Source: Clostridia bacterium (GTDB lineage: Bacteria; Bacillota; Clostridia; UMGS1883; UMGS1540). Taken from it: DNA of 64,000 nucleotides. The notes under the pieces were generated by a model. That model searched no databases. It was not told where the DNA came from and saw only the letters and a list, made by a program, of their open reading frames with translations. The stretch is from the NCBI GenBank assembly GCA_017620205.1, contig JAFZQX010000031.1, forward strand, positions 62,001 through 126,000, in the 5' to 3' direction. The position numbers were made by a program, and so were the translations under genes. Shown here piece after piece: positions 1 through 8,694 of the stretch. Positions within the stretch are counted from its first letter, which is position 1. Every line of letters begins with the position of its first letter.

Positions 1-1
1 C

Positions 2-796
2 ATGAAAATTCTCTTTATAGGCGACATTGTATCGTCCGCGGGACGCGACGCCGTCGCTCGGTATGTTTATGAAATTAAGGAAAAAGAAAATATTGATTTG
101 TGCATAGCAAACTGCGAAAACTCCGCGGGCGGCTTCGGCGTAACGAGAACTATCCTTGAAGAGCTTTCGCGAAGCGGCGTTGACGCTTTCACAACCGGAA
201 ACCACGTTTATTCCAAAAAAGACGTGGTGGAGCTTTTAACCGATAACGAATTTGACATTATAAGGCCGTATAATCTGTCTCCGCAAGACCCCGGCAGGGG
301 ATATATGATCTTAACTGCCCGCGGCGGCGAAAAGGTCGCTGTTATAAATCTGCTCGGTCAGCTGTTTATTGATATGCCTATGTCAAACCCCTTTGAAGCG
401 GTAAACGACGCGCTCGCGGAGGTAAAAGATAAGGCAAAATATATTTTGCTTGACTTTCACGCCGACGCTACAAGCGAAAAACGCGCGATGGGATATATGC
501 TGGACGGCAAGGTTTCCGCCGTTTTAGGCACGCATACGCACGTTCAGACGGCGGACGCGCAGGTGCTCCCAAACGGTACGGCGTATATTACGGACGTTGG
601 CATGTGCGGCGCGTTTCACTCGGTACTCGGTGCGAAAATAGACGTCGCCACATCTCGCTTTATAACGTCCGTCGGCAAAAAATACGAAGCGGCGGAGGGC
701 GAAGCGCAGTTTTGCGCCGTAATTTTAACGCTGTCCGAAAACGGCAGGGCAGAGAAAATAAAGCGTATTTTTAAAACGGATAAATTATCTTTCTAA
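2..796 (+). CDS. ymdB: YmdB-family metallophosphoesterase (2',3'-cyclic nucleotide phosphodiesterase type)
   Basis: 264 residues, the usual full length for this family. The metal-binding pattern is intact: GD at residues 7-8, E39-N40 followed by SAGG, GNH at 66-68, H153 in the DFHAD segment, and GTHTHVQT with H178 and H180. In Bacillus, YmdB is a cytoplasmic di-metal phosphodiesterase acting on 2',3'-cAMP and affecting biofilm and motility decisions; the function here is carried over from the family. The ATG is the second base of the window, so its ribosome binding site and promoter lie outside. Its stop codon overlaps by a few bases the stop of the convergent pdaA gene, leaving no room for a terminator between them. 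The family assignment is secure; the physiological role is inferred. Confidence 0.93.
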   Translation: MKILFIGDIVSSAGRDAVARYVYEIKEKENIDLCIANCENSAGGFGVTRTILEELSRSGVDAFTTGNHVYSKKDVVELLTDNEFDIIRPYNLSPQDPGRGYMILTARGGEKVAVINLLGQLFIDMPMSNPFEAVNDALAEVKDKAKYILLDFHADATSEKRAMGYMLDGKVSAVLGTHTHVQTADAQVLPNGTAYITDVGMCGAFHSVLGAKIDVATSRFITSVGKKYEAAEGEAQFCAVILTLSENGRAEKIKRIFKTDKLSF

Positions 797-1578
797 TTTG
801 TACCTTTTTCAAATTTAAATTCATCAAGACTTTTGAATTCATAGCCGCTGTCCTTGGCGTATTTTATCATATCACCGAGGGCGGCGGCGTTGTCTTTTGA
901 TACGGCGTGCAATAGTATTACCGCGCCGTCATGCAAATTATTCTTAAATTCCGAAAGCGCAAACGCGGCGCCCTTTTGATTGTCTACCTCCCAATCCCTG
1001 TACGCAAAGCTCCAGAAAACGTTTGTGTATCCCATGTTTTTTGTAATAAACAGCGTTCGCTCGCTGTACTCGCCCATCGGCGGACGGATATATTTCATGT
1101 GCGAATTGTATCTTTTTGCATACATGCCGTCAAGCTCTTCTATCTCTTTTTTTATCTCCTTTTCGCTTTTAGAAGGCAAAGAGGGGTGGTTTACCGTGTG
1201 GTTTCCGACTATATGCCCTTCTTTTACCATTCTGTCAACAATATCCGCATGCTCCTTCATATACGGCCCCGTTATAAAAAACGCGGCACGAACGCCGTTT
1301 TCTTTTAAAACGTCCAAAATCGGCTCGGTATAGCCGTTTTCATACCCCTCGTCAAAAGTCAAATATATTGATTTATCGCCTCCCGCGCCCTCGTATATAC
1401 AGCCGTATTTTTCCATATCCTCTCTCTGCTTCTCGGTAAATTCGGGTCTGCCGCCCGGCATTTTGCGAAAGCCCCAGCCCTGCATATCGTTTGAGAGCGC
1501 GCCTGTTTCAAGACTTACGCGTTGCGCGCCGCAGCCGCATAAAAGACAAAGGAGCAAAACCGTAATTATTTTTTTCAA
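793..1578 (-). CDS. pdaA: PdaA-type polysaccharide deacetylase, probable lipoprotein
   Basis: NodB-fold deacetylase with the signature of the delta-lactam (PdaA) branch: LTFDEGYENGYT, the zinc-binding motif GNHTVNHPS, YIRPPMGEYSERT and a late LLHAVSKDNA. PdaA removes the N-acetyl group from muramic acid so that muramic delta-lactam can form in spore cortex peptidoglycan, which fits the sporulation genes elsewhere in the window. I prefer the TTG at 1578 over the in-frame GTG at 1587, because the GTG lies inside the Shine-Dalgarno GAGGTG, which is spaced 6 nt from the TTG. The resulting N-terminus MKKIITVLLL leads to L-C-G-C16, an imperfect lipobox, so export and perhaps lipid anchoring are likely. 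Mature protein is about 245 residues. Export mode is inference. Confidence 0.85.
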   Translation of the reverse strand: MKKIITVLLLCLLCGCGAQRVSLETGALSNDMQGWGFRKMPGGRPEFTEKQREDMEKYGCIYEGAGGDKSIYLTFDEGYENGYTEPILDVLKENGVRAAFFITGPYMKEHADIVDRMVKEGHIVGNHTVNHPSLPSKSEKEIKKEIEELDGMYAKRYNSHMKYIRPPMGEYSERTLFITKNMGYTNVFWSFAYRDWEVDNQKGAAFALSEFKNNLHDGAVILLHAVSKDNAAALGDMIKYAKDSGYEFKSLDEFKFEKGTN

Positions 1579-1633
1579 ACAAATCACCTCGCTAAATTCT
1601 ATGAAAAATTTGGCGTTTAATGCGCCTTTTGTC

Positions 1634-1662
1634 TTGACAACCGCTTAAAAAAGCAGTAAAAT
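1634..1662 (+). promoter_or_regulatory. Sigma-A type promoter of typA
   Basis: TTGACA at 1634-1639, a 17-nt spacer, and TAAAAT at 1657-1662. The typA start codon at 1694 is about 25 nt beyond the expected transcription start and is preceded by AGGAAAGAGG. Confidence 0.8.
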
Positions 1663-1693
1663 TAGATGTTATTTAATAGGAAAGAGGCTTTTT

Positions 1694-3499
1694 ATGGATA
1701 AGAAGAATATCAGAAACATAGCGATAGTGGCGCACGTTGACCATGGAAAAACAACTCTTGTTGACGCAATGCTTAGGCAAAGCGGCGTTTTCCGCGAAAA
1801 CGAGCAGGTGGAAGAGAGGGTAATGGACTCGGGCGATATTGAGCGCGAGCGCGGCATTACCATACTTGCCAAAAACACTTCGCTTATGTACGGCGATACA
1901 AAGATAAATATAATAGATACGCCCGGCCACGCCGATTTCGGCGGCGAGGTTGAGCGCGGTCTTAAAATGGCGGACGGCATTTTGCTTTTAGTAGACGCAT
2001 TTGAGGGCTGTATGCCGCAGACGCGTTTCGTACTTAAAAAAGCGCTTGCACTCAATCTGCAGCTTATTGTTGTTGTAAACAAAGTAGACAGACCTAATGC
2101 CCGCCCGTATGAAGTAATAGACGAGGTTTTAGAGCTTTTAATTGACCTTGACGCCACAGAAGAGCAGCTCGATTCTCCCGTTTTATACGCGTCCGCAAAG
2201 GACGGCTACGCTTCTCTTGACCCCGACGCGAGAAGCGGCAATCTTCAGCCGCTTTTTGAAAGCATTGTAGACTATATCCCCGCGCCCGAGGGCGACGCGG
2301 ACGGTCCGTTCCAGATGCTTGTTTCAAATATAGATTATGACGAATACACGGGCAGAATAGCTGTGGGCAAAATAGCGAGAGGCGCGGCGCACGTAAACGA
2401 CGCAGTAGTAATGTGCCGCGGCGATAAGACAGAAAACGGCAAAATTACAAAGCTTTTCACATATCAGAATCTCGGCAAAGCGGTAGCATCCGTTGCGTCC
2501 GTGGGCGATATTGTGGCGATTTCCGGTCTCGGCAACATAAATATAGGCGACACGATCTGCGCACCGTCTGCACCCGAGCCGCTTCCGTTTGTAGAGATAG
2601 ACAGACCCGTTTTGTCTATGACGTTCTCCGTAAACGACAGCCCCTTCGCGGGCAGAGAGGGCGAATTTGTAACGTCACGGCACCTCAAAGACAGACTTTA
2701 CAAAGAGCTTTTATCCAATATCAGTCTTGAAGTAAAAGACACGGATTCAACAGACGCTTTCACCGTTTCGGGCAGAGGCGAGCTGCATTTGTCCGTTTTA
2801 ATAGAAGAAATGCGCAGACAGGGCTATGAATTCCAGGTTTCAAAGCCGCAGGTTATTATGAAAGAGATAGACGGCGAAAAGTGCGAGCCTATCGAGCGCG
2901 TTACAATAGATGTTCCCGAAGAATTTACGGGAACCGTAATAGAAGGCCTTTCAACAAGGCGCGCGGAGCTGCAGAGCATGGCTCCGTCCGCGGGCGGCTT
3001 TACAAGACTTGAATTTAAAGTTCCCGCGAGAGGTTTAGTCGGCTACCGCGACAAGCTTTTAACCGAAACGCGCGGCACATGCGTTATGAACCACGTTTTT
3101 GACTGCTATGAGCCCTATAAGGGCGATATACCTTCCCGCAACCGCGGCTCTCTGGTCGCTTTTGAAGAGGGCGAAACTGTTGCATACGGCCTTTTCGGCG
3201 CACAGGACAGAGGCACTCTTTTCGTATCTCCCGGCGAAGCGGTTTACGAAGGTATGGTGGTTGGCGAAAACAGCAGACAGGAAGATATAGTAGTAAACGT
3301 TTGCAAGCGCAAACAGGCTACAAACACGCGCGCATCGGGCAGCGATGAGGCGGTGCGCCTTACGCCGCCGAGGGTTATGAGCCTTGAGCAGTGCATATCG
3401 TTTATAGGCGATGACGAGCTTTTGGAGGTAACTCCTGAGCACTTGCGTATAAGAAAGAAAATACTCAGAGCAGATATAAGACTTAAAAAGAAAAAATAA
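1694..3499 (+). CDS. typA: TypA/BipA ribosome-associated GTPase
   Basis: 601 residues, near the usual 605-615. EF-G-like translational GTPase. G1 is AHVDHGKTTL near residue 14, G3 is DTPGHADFGGEVE, and G4 is NKVDRP, followed by EF-G-type domains and the BipA-specific C-terminal region. BipA binds the 70S ribosome and aids 50S assembly and growth under stress. The gene has its own consensus promoter and is followed at 3503-3550 by a hairpin holding a dispersed-repeat core. It is probably monocistronic, or read through weakly into radC. The family call is not in doubt. Confidence 0.97.
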   Translation: MDKKNIRNIAIVAHVDHGKTTLVDAMLRQSGVFRENEQVEERVMDSGDIERERGITILAKNTSLMYGDTKINIIDTPGHADFGGEVERGLKMADGILLLVDAFEGCMPQTRFVLKKALALNLQLIVVVNKVDRPNARPYEVIDEVLELLIDLDATEEQLDSPVLYASAKDGYASLDPDARSGNLQPLFESIVDYIPAPEGDADGPFQMLVSNIDYDEYTGRIAVGKIARGAAHVNDAVVMCRGDKTENGKITKLFTYQNLGKAVASVASVGDIVAISGLGNINIGDTICAPSAPEPLPFVEIDRPVLSMTFSVNDSPFAGREGEFVTSRHLKDRLYKELLSNISLEVKDTDSTDAFTVSGRGELHLSVLIEEMRRQGYEFQVSKPQVIMKEIDGEKCEPIERVTIDVPEEFTGTVIEGLSTRRAELQSMAPSAGGFTRLEFKVPARGLVGYRDKLLTETRGTCVMNHVFDCYEPYKGDIPSRNRGSLVAFEEGETVAYGLFGAQDRGTLFVSPGEAVYEGMVVGENSRQEDIVVNVCKRKQATNTRASGSDEAVRLTPPRVMSLEQCISFIGDDELLEVTPEHLRIRKKILRADIRLKKKK

Positions 3500-3502
3500 C
3501 CG

Positions 3503-3550
3503 GACCGTCTCACTAGGTACAGACCGCAAAAAGCATAAAAGAGACAGTCC
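3503..3550 (+). repeat. Hairpin after typA containing the dispersed-repeat core
   Basis: GGACCGTCTC at 3503-3512 pairs with GAGACAGTCC at 3541-3550 (10 bp with one G-U). The loop holds CAGACCGCAAAAAGCATAAA, the core seen in the repeat family that follows other stop codons in this window. There is no T-run, so it is not a classical terminator. Confidence 0.55.
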
Positions 3551-3569
3551 ATAAACTTGGAGGATAGAG

Positions 3570-4238
3570 ATGCACGAAGGCCATAGAGCGCGCATGAGAG
3601 ACAAATATCTGAAAAACGGAATTTCGTCCCTTTCCGAGCATGAGATAGCCGAGCTTTTGCTCTTTTATTCCATGCCGAGAGTAAACACAAACGAAATAGC
3701 GCACACTCTCTTGGCGGAATTCGGCAGCCTTTCAAACGCGCTTGACGCGGACCCCAAGGATTTAATGAACGTAAAGGGCATAGGAGAGCAGACGGCTGTT
3801 TTCCTAAAGCTTATAAAAGACATCGCGCTTTACTGCCAAAAGGATAAATGGAAAGAAAAGCCCGTACTCAGGCATACCGCAGAGGTAGGAACATACGTAC
3901 AGGACATGATAGGCGATTTGCCGTATGAGTGCTTCTTCGTTTTGTCTCTCGATTCGGGCGACAAGGTTATAAGTTTTACAAAGCTTGAAGAGGGCACGTC
4001 CGCGTGCGCAAACGTAGATATCAGAAAAATCCTTGAATGCGCCGTTCGCCTGCACGCAAATAAAGTAGTTTTAGCGCATAACCACCCTTCGGGCAGACTT
4101 ATCCCGTCCGACAGCGATATTTCTTTAACGCGTATGCTTCAAACGTCTTTTGAGCCTTTCGGCATAACGGTTTTAGACCACATAATAGTCGGAGGCGGAG
4201 GATATTTAAGCCTCGCGGAAAAGCAATATATCAAATAG
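3570..4238 (+). CDS. radC: RadC-family JAB/MPN metalloprotease-like protein
   Basis: 222 residues, full length for RadC (UPF0758). The N-terminal half carries a helix-hairpin-helix (LMNVKGIGEQTA around residues 52-63). The C-terminal half is an MPN/JAMM domain with the zinc motif HNHPSG followed by the downstream SDSD aspartate. The family was once linked to DNA repair, but its molecular function remains unsettled. The ATG at 3570 is preceded by GGAGGATAGAG, a strong ribosome binding site. It sits between typA and a terminator at 4313-4341. Confidence 0.92.
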   Translation: MHEGHRARMRDKYLKNGISSLSEHEIAELLLFYSMPRVNTNEIAHTLLAEFGSLSNALDADPKDLMNVKGIGEQTAVFLKLIKDIALYCQKDKWKEKPVLRHTAEVGTYVQDMIGDLPYECFFVLSLDSGDKVISFTKLEEGTSACANVDIRKILECAVRLHANKVVLAHNHPSGRLIPSDSDISLTRMLQTSFEPFGITVLDHIIVGGGGYLSLAEKQYIK

Positions 4239-4306
4239 TGTTATTCGCCTTCGGCGAGTTATATTACTTCGGTGAACAAGTTGCGTTGAAAATATAACTG
4301 TTTATA
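4239..4306 (+). repeat. Degenerate small-palindrome array
   Basis: Just after the radC stop are short palindromes such as TCGCCTTCGGCGA, separated by AGTGTTAT, AGTTATAT and a terminal ATATAACT. These linkers resemble the reverse complement of the ATATCRCT/ATATAACT linkers of the arrays at 19539 and 21186, so this looks like a degraded relative in the opposite orientation. Confidence 0.5.
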
Positions 4307-4312
4307 ATAAAG

Positions 4313-4341
4313 GCTGTGACAAGATTTGTCACAGCTCTTTT
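4313..4341 (+). terminator. Rho-independent terminator after radC
   Basis: GCTGTGACAA (4313-4322), 3-nt loop GAT, TTGTCACAGC (4326-4335), then TCTTTT. A perfect 10-bp stem. The stem sequence GCTGTGACAA also occurs at the edge of the dispersed-repeat family described elsewhere in this window. Confidence 0.85.
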
Positions 4342-4379
4342 CGTATTTCTACATTCTACACTCTACATTCTACATTTCT

Positions 4380-5918
4380 TCACGGTATCAAAAGCTTTTC
4401 CCCGCCCGTAAGCGTTTTTTCCGTGTCAATCCCGTTTGCGGCGGCTATTTTTCCCATAGTCGTTTTATATTTTTTGGCTATGTTCCAGAGCGTATCGCCG
4501 CTTTGAACAAAATAAATAACTATCGGTGCGCGCTCATTCTTTTCAGCCTCGCTTGCCTTTATATCGCCTATAACGCTTACTCTTTCCGTGCCGATAACTT
4601 TTATCGACGCCGAAACCGACGCGCGGATGTTTACGGTTCTTTCGCCCATGGTATAGCTTAAATTCGAAAGCGTCACGCCGCAGTCGGCGGCTTTGCCTTC
4701 ACCGTCCGCGTCCGCCGTATATACAAACGGTATTTCGCCGCGCATGCCCGAAAGCGGCATTTCCTCTTCCGCCGTCAGATACAGAATATCTGCTTTCAGT
4801 CTTCCGCGAAGCGTAATATTCTCATTGTTAACGGAAACGCTGTCCAAAACGGGCTTTGCCGAAACAGAAAGTATTCTCTCCGCCGCGGGATTTTCTTCGC
4901 CAAACGCAATATCGCCTTTTACGCTTATTTGGGGATTCAATTTTGCTTCCGCAAAATCAAAATCGCAATAGTTTTTTGTAAAGCTTATTTCGAAATCCGG
5001 GCTGAAGCAGTCCGTTAAAACAAGGGCGTTTTCAGCGCTTGTGACGGCGGCTGACACGGAAAGCGTAACCTCCACTCCCATCTCTCTTATATCTTCTTCA
5101 TTGTCTGTTTCAAAGTAAACATTCAAAACGGAAAAATCTATATCGGCATCCATATCTTCCGCAACGCCCGGAAGCTCTAAAATCTCCGTGAACGGAATTT
5201 CATGCTCCATATACTCAAGCTTTAAGTTTTTCTTTGCGACATAAAGCGTTCCGACTTTAATTATTCCTTTAACTATCGCTTTTCCCGCCAGAAGGCGAAC
5301 GTCATAATCCGTAACGTCTGCCGAAACCTTAAGCATTTCCGCCGCGGCGGGGCTTCCCGAAGGAAATTCAAGCTTGTCGGAAACACTTATTACAAATTCC
5401 TCATCGGCAACGCTCATAAGCGCGCTGACCTCGCTTTTGAGCGTTTCAATTTCTCCTTCTTCGCATTTGGCGTCCGCTACGAATTCGCGCGTTTTGTGCC
5501 TTACCGCTTTTATCTCTGTTGAAACGGCAGCTTTTATGTTTATTTTTCTGCTGTTTATTAAAGAATAGTCAATATTTGATACTTCTGCAAAGCTTTTTAT
5601 CTTCATATCGCCCGTAACGCCTGCGGCTTCGCATACATCGGTAAAAGACACCGAAGACGTTACGCTTTTCGCCGGCATATCGCTAATCTTGGGGTCGGGC
5701 ACGTAAATAATTCTTATCGCTATATCGCCTTTTAAAATCACTCTGTCGTTTGACACTTCCCTGTCCTTAATCACGGGCATTGCGTCAACCTGCAAAACTC
5801 TCAGTATATCGGGGTATTCCTCGGACAAAATAACATCTGTCTCCGCCAAAACCTCGGAGCCGCATCCCAGTGCCGTTTCGCAAATGCTTATGCCCGATAT
5901 TTTCGTTTCTATATCCAT
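4380..5918 (-). CDS. sipL: SipL-like SPOCS/DUF3794 and LysM spore-coat morphogenetic protein
   Basis: 512 residues. Most of the protein consists of repeated beta-rich SPOCS (DUF3794) segments, recognisable by recurring patterns such as VKGDIAFGEE, LKGDIAIRIIY and LRGRLKADILYL. It ends in one LysM domain at about residues 465-510 (VQSGDTLWNIAKKY, then GGEKLLIP). This architecture and length match clostridial SipL, which binds SpoIVA and anchors coat assembly in the mother cell, playing the role SpoVID has in Bacillus. There is no signal peptide, as expected for a mother-cell cytosolic coat protein. ATG at 5918 with an AGAGGAAGG ribosome binding site. A sporulation-sigma promoter was looked for but not convincingly found. 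The SPOCS/LysM call is firm; the SipL orthology is likely. Confidence 0.85.
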   Translation of the reverse strand: MDIETKISGISICETALGCGSEVLAETDVILSEEYPDILRVLQVDAMPVIKDREVSNDRVILKGDIAIRIIYVPDPKISDMPAKSVTSSVSFTDVCEAAGVTGDMKIKSFAEVSNIDYSLINSRKINIKAAVSTEIKAVRHKTREFVADAKCEEGEIETLKSEVSALMSVADEEFVISVSDKLEFPSGSPAAAEMLKVSADVTDYDVRLLAGKAIVKGIIKVGTLYVAKKNLKLEYMEHEIPFTEILELPGVAEDMDADIDFSVLNVYFETDNEEDIREMGVEVTLSVSAAVTSAENALVLTDCFSPDFEISFTKNYCDFDFAEAKLNPQISVKGDIAFGEENPAAERILSVSAKPVLDSVSVNNENITLRGRLKADILYLTAEEEMPLSGMRGEIPFVYTADADGEGKAADCGVTLSNLSYTMGERTVNIRASVSASIKVIGTERVSVIGDIKASEAEKNERAPIVIYFVQSGDTLWNIAKKYKTTMGKIAAANGIDTEKTLTGGEKLLIP

Positions 5919-5997
5919 TTAAAGCGCCTTCCTCTCAAACAAATTCTATATAATAAATATGCGCCGCGGCCATGCGGTATTACTATTATTTTTATTG

Positions 5998-6026
5998 TTG
6001 ACAAATACATATAAAAGAATTAAAAT
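5998..6026 (+). promoter_or_regulatory. Sigma-A type promoter of the 6066-11321 operon
   Basis: TTGACA at 5998-6003, a 17-nt spacer, and TAAAAT at 6021-6026. It lies in the gap divergent from sipL and about 40 nt upstream of the first gene. Confidence 0.82.
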
Positions 6027-6065
6027 ATATATTGATATAATCTGTTCTGAAGAAAGGAAAAGAAC

Positions 6066-6425
6066 ATGTCAGATAAGCATGAGCTTAAAAGGCTCGCTAT
6101 TGAAAAAGAAATAAGAAGCATTGTCCTCTCCGACAGCCGCGCCATACTTGCCGACAACATGAAAAGAATACGCCAAAGGCTCGGAAATTTGCGTGTTGGG
6201 GACACCGTTTTGCTTTTTGAATATATAGGCAAAAAGCGCCTCGCGCCCGACGATATGGCGGAAGCGCTCTACCGCATGACGGAGGGCACGGTTATACAGG
6301 TCACAAAAAGCGGCTTTTTTATTGACGGCGTAAACGGCAGAGGCCATAAAATAAGAGAGTTTGTAAACAAAGCGCATATTATAAACGGAAGGGTACGCCT
6401 TTTGTTGGCGGAAAAAACCAAATGA
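6066..6425 (+). CDS. Unrecognised 119-residue protein, translationally coupled to a cysteine desulfurase
   Basis: I do not recognise this family. The N-terminal half (about residues 1-40) looks helical and highly charged. The middle, beginning RVGDTVLLFEYIGKKR near residue 43, and the part ending DGVNGRGHKIREF look like strands of a small beta-barrel, perhaps of the SH3/KOW kind; that is a guess from pattern only. No cysteines, signal peptide or membrane segment are seen. Ribosome binding site AGAAAGGAAAAG precedes ATG 6066. The TGA overlaps the ATG of the next gene (ATGA), so it is the first gene of the operon with the desulfurase, thiI, pncC and parC. Its context suggests a link to sulfur transfer or tRNA thiolation, but nothing in the sequence proves it. 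Confidence 0.75.
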   Translation: MSDKHELKRLAIEKEIRSIVLSDSRAILADNMKRIRQRLGNLRVGDTVLLFEYIGKKRLAPDDMAEALYRMTEGTVIQVTKSGFFIDGVNGRGHKIREFVNKAHIINGRVRLLLAEKTK

Positions 6426-7537
6426 TATATTTTGATAACAGCGCAACAACAAAACCATGTGAAGGCGCGGTTTCTGCCGTAAACCGCGGTCTTTGCGATA
6501 CTTTCGGAAACCCCTCGTCCGGTCATCCCGAGGGGATAAAAGCCGCCGGCGAGCTCCGCGCGGCAAGAGGGACTTTAGCTTCCGTGCTGCACACGGACTC
6601 TAAAAGCATATATTTTACGTCGGGCGGTACCGCGTCCGATAATATAGCGGTGTTCGGCGGCGCAAAAAGCGGCGTAGGGCGTCACGTTGTAACTTCAGCC
6701 ATTGAGCACGACGCCGTGCTCGGCTGCTTTAAAGCGCTCGATATGCTCGGGTTTTCCGTTACATACGTAAAGCCGCGCGAAGACGGAAACATACATATAG
6801 AAGATATATCGGCGGCGCTTCGCGAAAACACTTCGCTTGTAAGCATAATGACCGTGAATAACGAAACGGGCGCAATAAGTCCCATAGACAAGATAAAAAT
6901 CGAAATGCTTAAAATTTGTCCGCGCGCGCTTTTTCATACGGACGCCGTTCAGGCTTTCGGAAAGCACGATCTTCTGCCCGAAAAATGGGGGGTTGACATG
7001 CTGTCACTCAGCGGACATAAAATGCACGCGCCAAAGGGCATAGGCGCGCTTTATATAAGAAGCGGCGTTTCTCTAAACCCCGTTGTATACGGCGGCGGAC
7101 AGGAAGGCGGCGTTTTCTCCGGAACGGAGAATCTGCCCGCCATAATGGGTCTTGCGGCGGCGTGTGACGAAATAGATTTAAAGTGCGAAACGGTCCGCGA
7201 AATAAACTCTTATTTGCGTGAAGAACTTATTAAAATTCCAAACGCCGTGATAAACAGCCCCAAAGACGCATCGCCCTATGTTTTAAACGTATCTTTTCCG
7301 AATATCCCTTCGGAAGTGATTTTAAACGCACTTGCGGGCGAAGGAATATGCGCTTCGGCAGGCAGCGCCTGCGCCGCTAATAAGTCGGGCGAGAGCCATG
7401 TTTTAAAAGCTATGGGCAAAAGCCCGAAAAGCGCGATACGTTTAAGCTTTTCCAGATATAACACAATGGACGAAGCTAAAACGGCCGCAGAATATCTTAA
7501 AAAAGTTATACCCATGTTATCAGGAGTTGTAAGATGA
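6422..7537 (+). CDS. Cysteine desulfurase (NifS/IscS family, PLP-dependent)
   Basis: 371 residues. Starts IYFDNSATTKP, typical of class V aminotransferase-fold desulfurases. The PLP lysine is in SLSGHKMHAPKG (about residue 198), and the active-site cysteine is in SAGSACAANKSGESH (about residue 320). It mobilises sulfur from cysteine as a protein persulfide. The immediate neighbour is thiI, also coupled by an ATGA overlap at 7534-7537, so this enzyme is most likely the dedicated sulfur donor for 4-thiouridine formation, as NifZ is in Bacillus. No iscU-like scaffold is nearby. Family certain; dedicated partnership inferred from the overlap. Confidence 0.93.
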   Translation: MIYFDNSATTKPCEGAVSAVNRGLCDTFGNPSSGHPEGIKAAGELRAARGTLASVLHTDSKSIYFTSGGTASDNIAVFGGAKSGVGRHVVTSAIEHDAVLGCFKALDMLGFSVTYVKPREDGNIHIEDISAALRENTSLVSIMTVNNETGAISPIDKIKIEMLKICPRALFHTDAVQAFGKHDLLPEKWGVDMLSLSGHKMHAPKGIGALYIRSGVSLNPVVYGGGQEGGVFSGTENLPAIMGLAAACDEIDLKCETVREINSYLREELIKIPNAVINSPKDASPYVLNVSFPNIPSEVILNALAGEGICASAGSACAANKSGESHVLKAMGKSPKSAIRLSFSRYNTMDEAKTAAEYLKKVIPMLSGVVR

Positions 7538-8694
7538 AAGAACTTATACTTATAAAATACGGTGAAATAATACTTAAAGGCCTCAACCGCCATATATTCG
7601 AGGATAAGCTTATAGCGAATATCCAGAAGGCGGTGGGGGACGACGCGAGAATATACAAATCCCTTGCTACAATTTACGCGGAGCCGCGCGAAGGCGCAGA
7701 CACGGATGAACTTATAAAGAAAATAGGCCGTGTTTTCGGCATTGTATGGATAGTTCGCGCGGGTGTTTGCGGAAAAGAGCTTTCGGAAATTTCGGAAGCC
7801 GTAAACGCATACTTAAAAGATACGCTTTCCTCCGCCAAAACCTTTAAGGTTGAAACAAAGAGAGCCGATAAGCGCTATCCCTTAAAATCACCCGAGGTAA
7901 GCCGCGAAGTAGGCGGCACGGTGCTTTCCGCTTTTCCGCATCTTAAGGTTGACGTTAAAAACCCCGAAGTTCAGGTAAACGTTGAGATAAGGGACACGGC
8001 GGCTTATGTTTACGCCGACAGAATACCCGGCCGCGGCGGTATGCCGACGGGCACATCGGGCAAGGCTATGCTGCTTTTATCAGGCGGTATCGACAGCCCC
8101 GTTGCGGGATATATGATAGCAAAGCGCGGCGCTGTACTCGAGGGCATCCATTTCTTCTCGCACCCCTTTACAAGCGAGATGGCAAAACAGAAGGTTTTGG
8201 ATTTAGCCAAAATAGTTTCGGGCTACTGCGGCAAGATGCGCGTGCACATTGTGCCCTTTACACAGCCGCAGCTCGATATGCGCGACAAGTGCCCCGCGGA
8301 GCATTTAACGCTTTTAATGCGCAGAATGATGATGATGATCTCATGCGAAATTGCAAAGCGCGAAGGCGCAATATGCCTTGTTACGGGCGAGAGCCTCGGT
8401 CAGGTTGCAAGCCAGACGATGGAGGCCATTGCCGTAACGGACAACGCTTCCGATATGCCCTGCTTCAGACCTTTAATCGGCATGGACAAAGAGGATATAG
8501 TAAAAATCGCGCGCGATATAGGCACATACGAAACATCAATACTTCCCTATGAGGACTGCTGCACGATTTTCGTGCCGAAGCACCCCACAACGAGGCCGCA
8601 GCTTGAAAAGATTTTGCAGTCCGAAAAGCTTTTAGATGTAGAAACGCTTGTGCGCGAAGCGGTTGAAGGGACTGAAACCGTTGAAATCGGATAA
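7534..8694 (+). CDS. thiI: ThiI, tRNA uracil-8 4-sulfurtransferase
   Basis: 386 residues: N-terminal ferredoxin-like part, THUMP domain (about residues 60-165), and an adenylating PP-loop domain with LLLSGGIDSPVAGYM near residue 180. It lacks the C-terminal rhodanese domain of enterobacterial ThiI, as is usual in Firmicutes, and so should handle tRNA s4U8 but not necessarily the thiamine role. It ends with EDCCTIFVPKHP, a cysteine-containing segment conserved in short ThiI proteins. Overlaps the desulfurase by 4 nt, and its last codons overlap the start of pncC. Confidence 0.95.
   Translation: MKELILIKYGEIILKGLNRHIFEDKLIANIQKAVGDDARIYKSLATIYAEPREGADTDELIKKIGRVFGIVWIVRAGVCGKELSEISEAVNAYLKDTLSSAKTFKVETKRADKRYPLKSPEVSREVGGTVLSAFPHLKVDVKNPEVQVNVEIRDTAAYVYADRIPGRGGMPTGTSGKAMLLLSGGIDSPVAGYMIAKRGAVLEGIHFFSHPFTSEMAKQKVLDLAKIVSGYCGKMRVHIVPFTQPQLDMRDKCPAEHLTLLMRRMMMMISCEIAKREGAICLVTGESLGQVASQTMEAIAVTDNASDMPCFRPLIGMDKEDIVKIARDIGTYETSILPYEDCCTIFVPKHPTTRPQLEKILQSEKLLDVETLVREAVEGTETVEIG

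Noticed and set aside
1669-2157. 162-codon frame antisense to typA
   Set aside because: Serine-rich mirror translation of a well-conserved GTPase gene.
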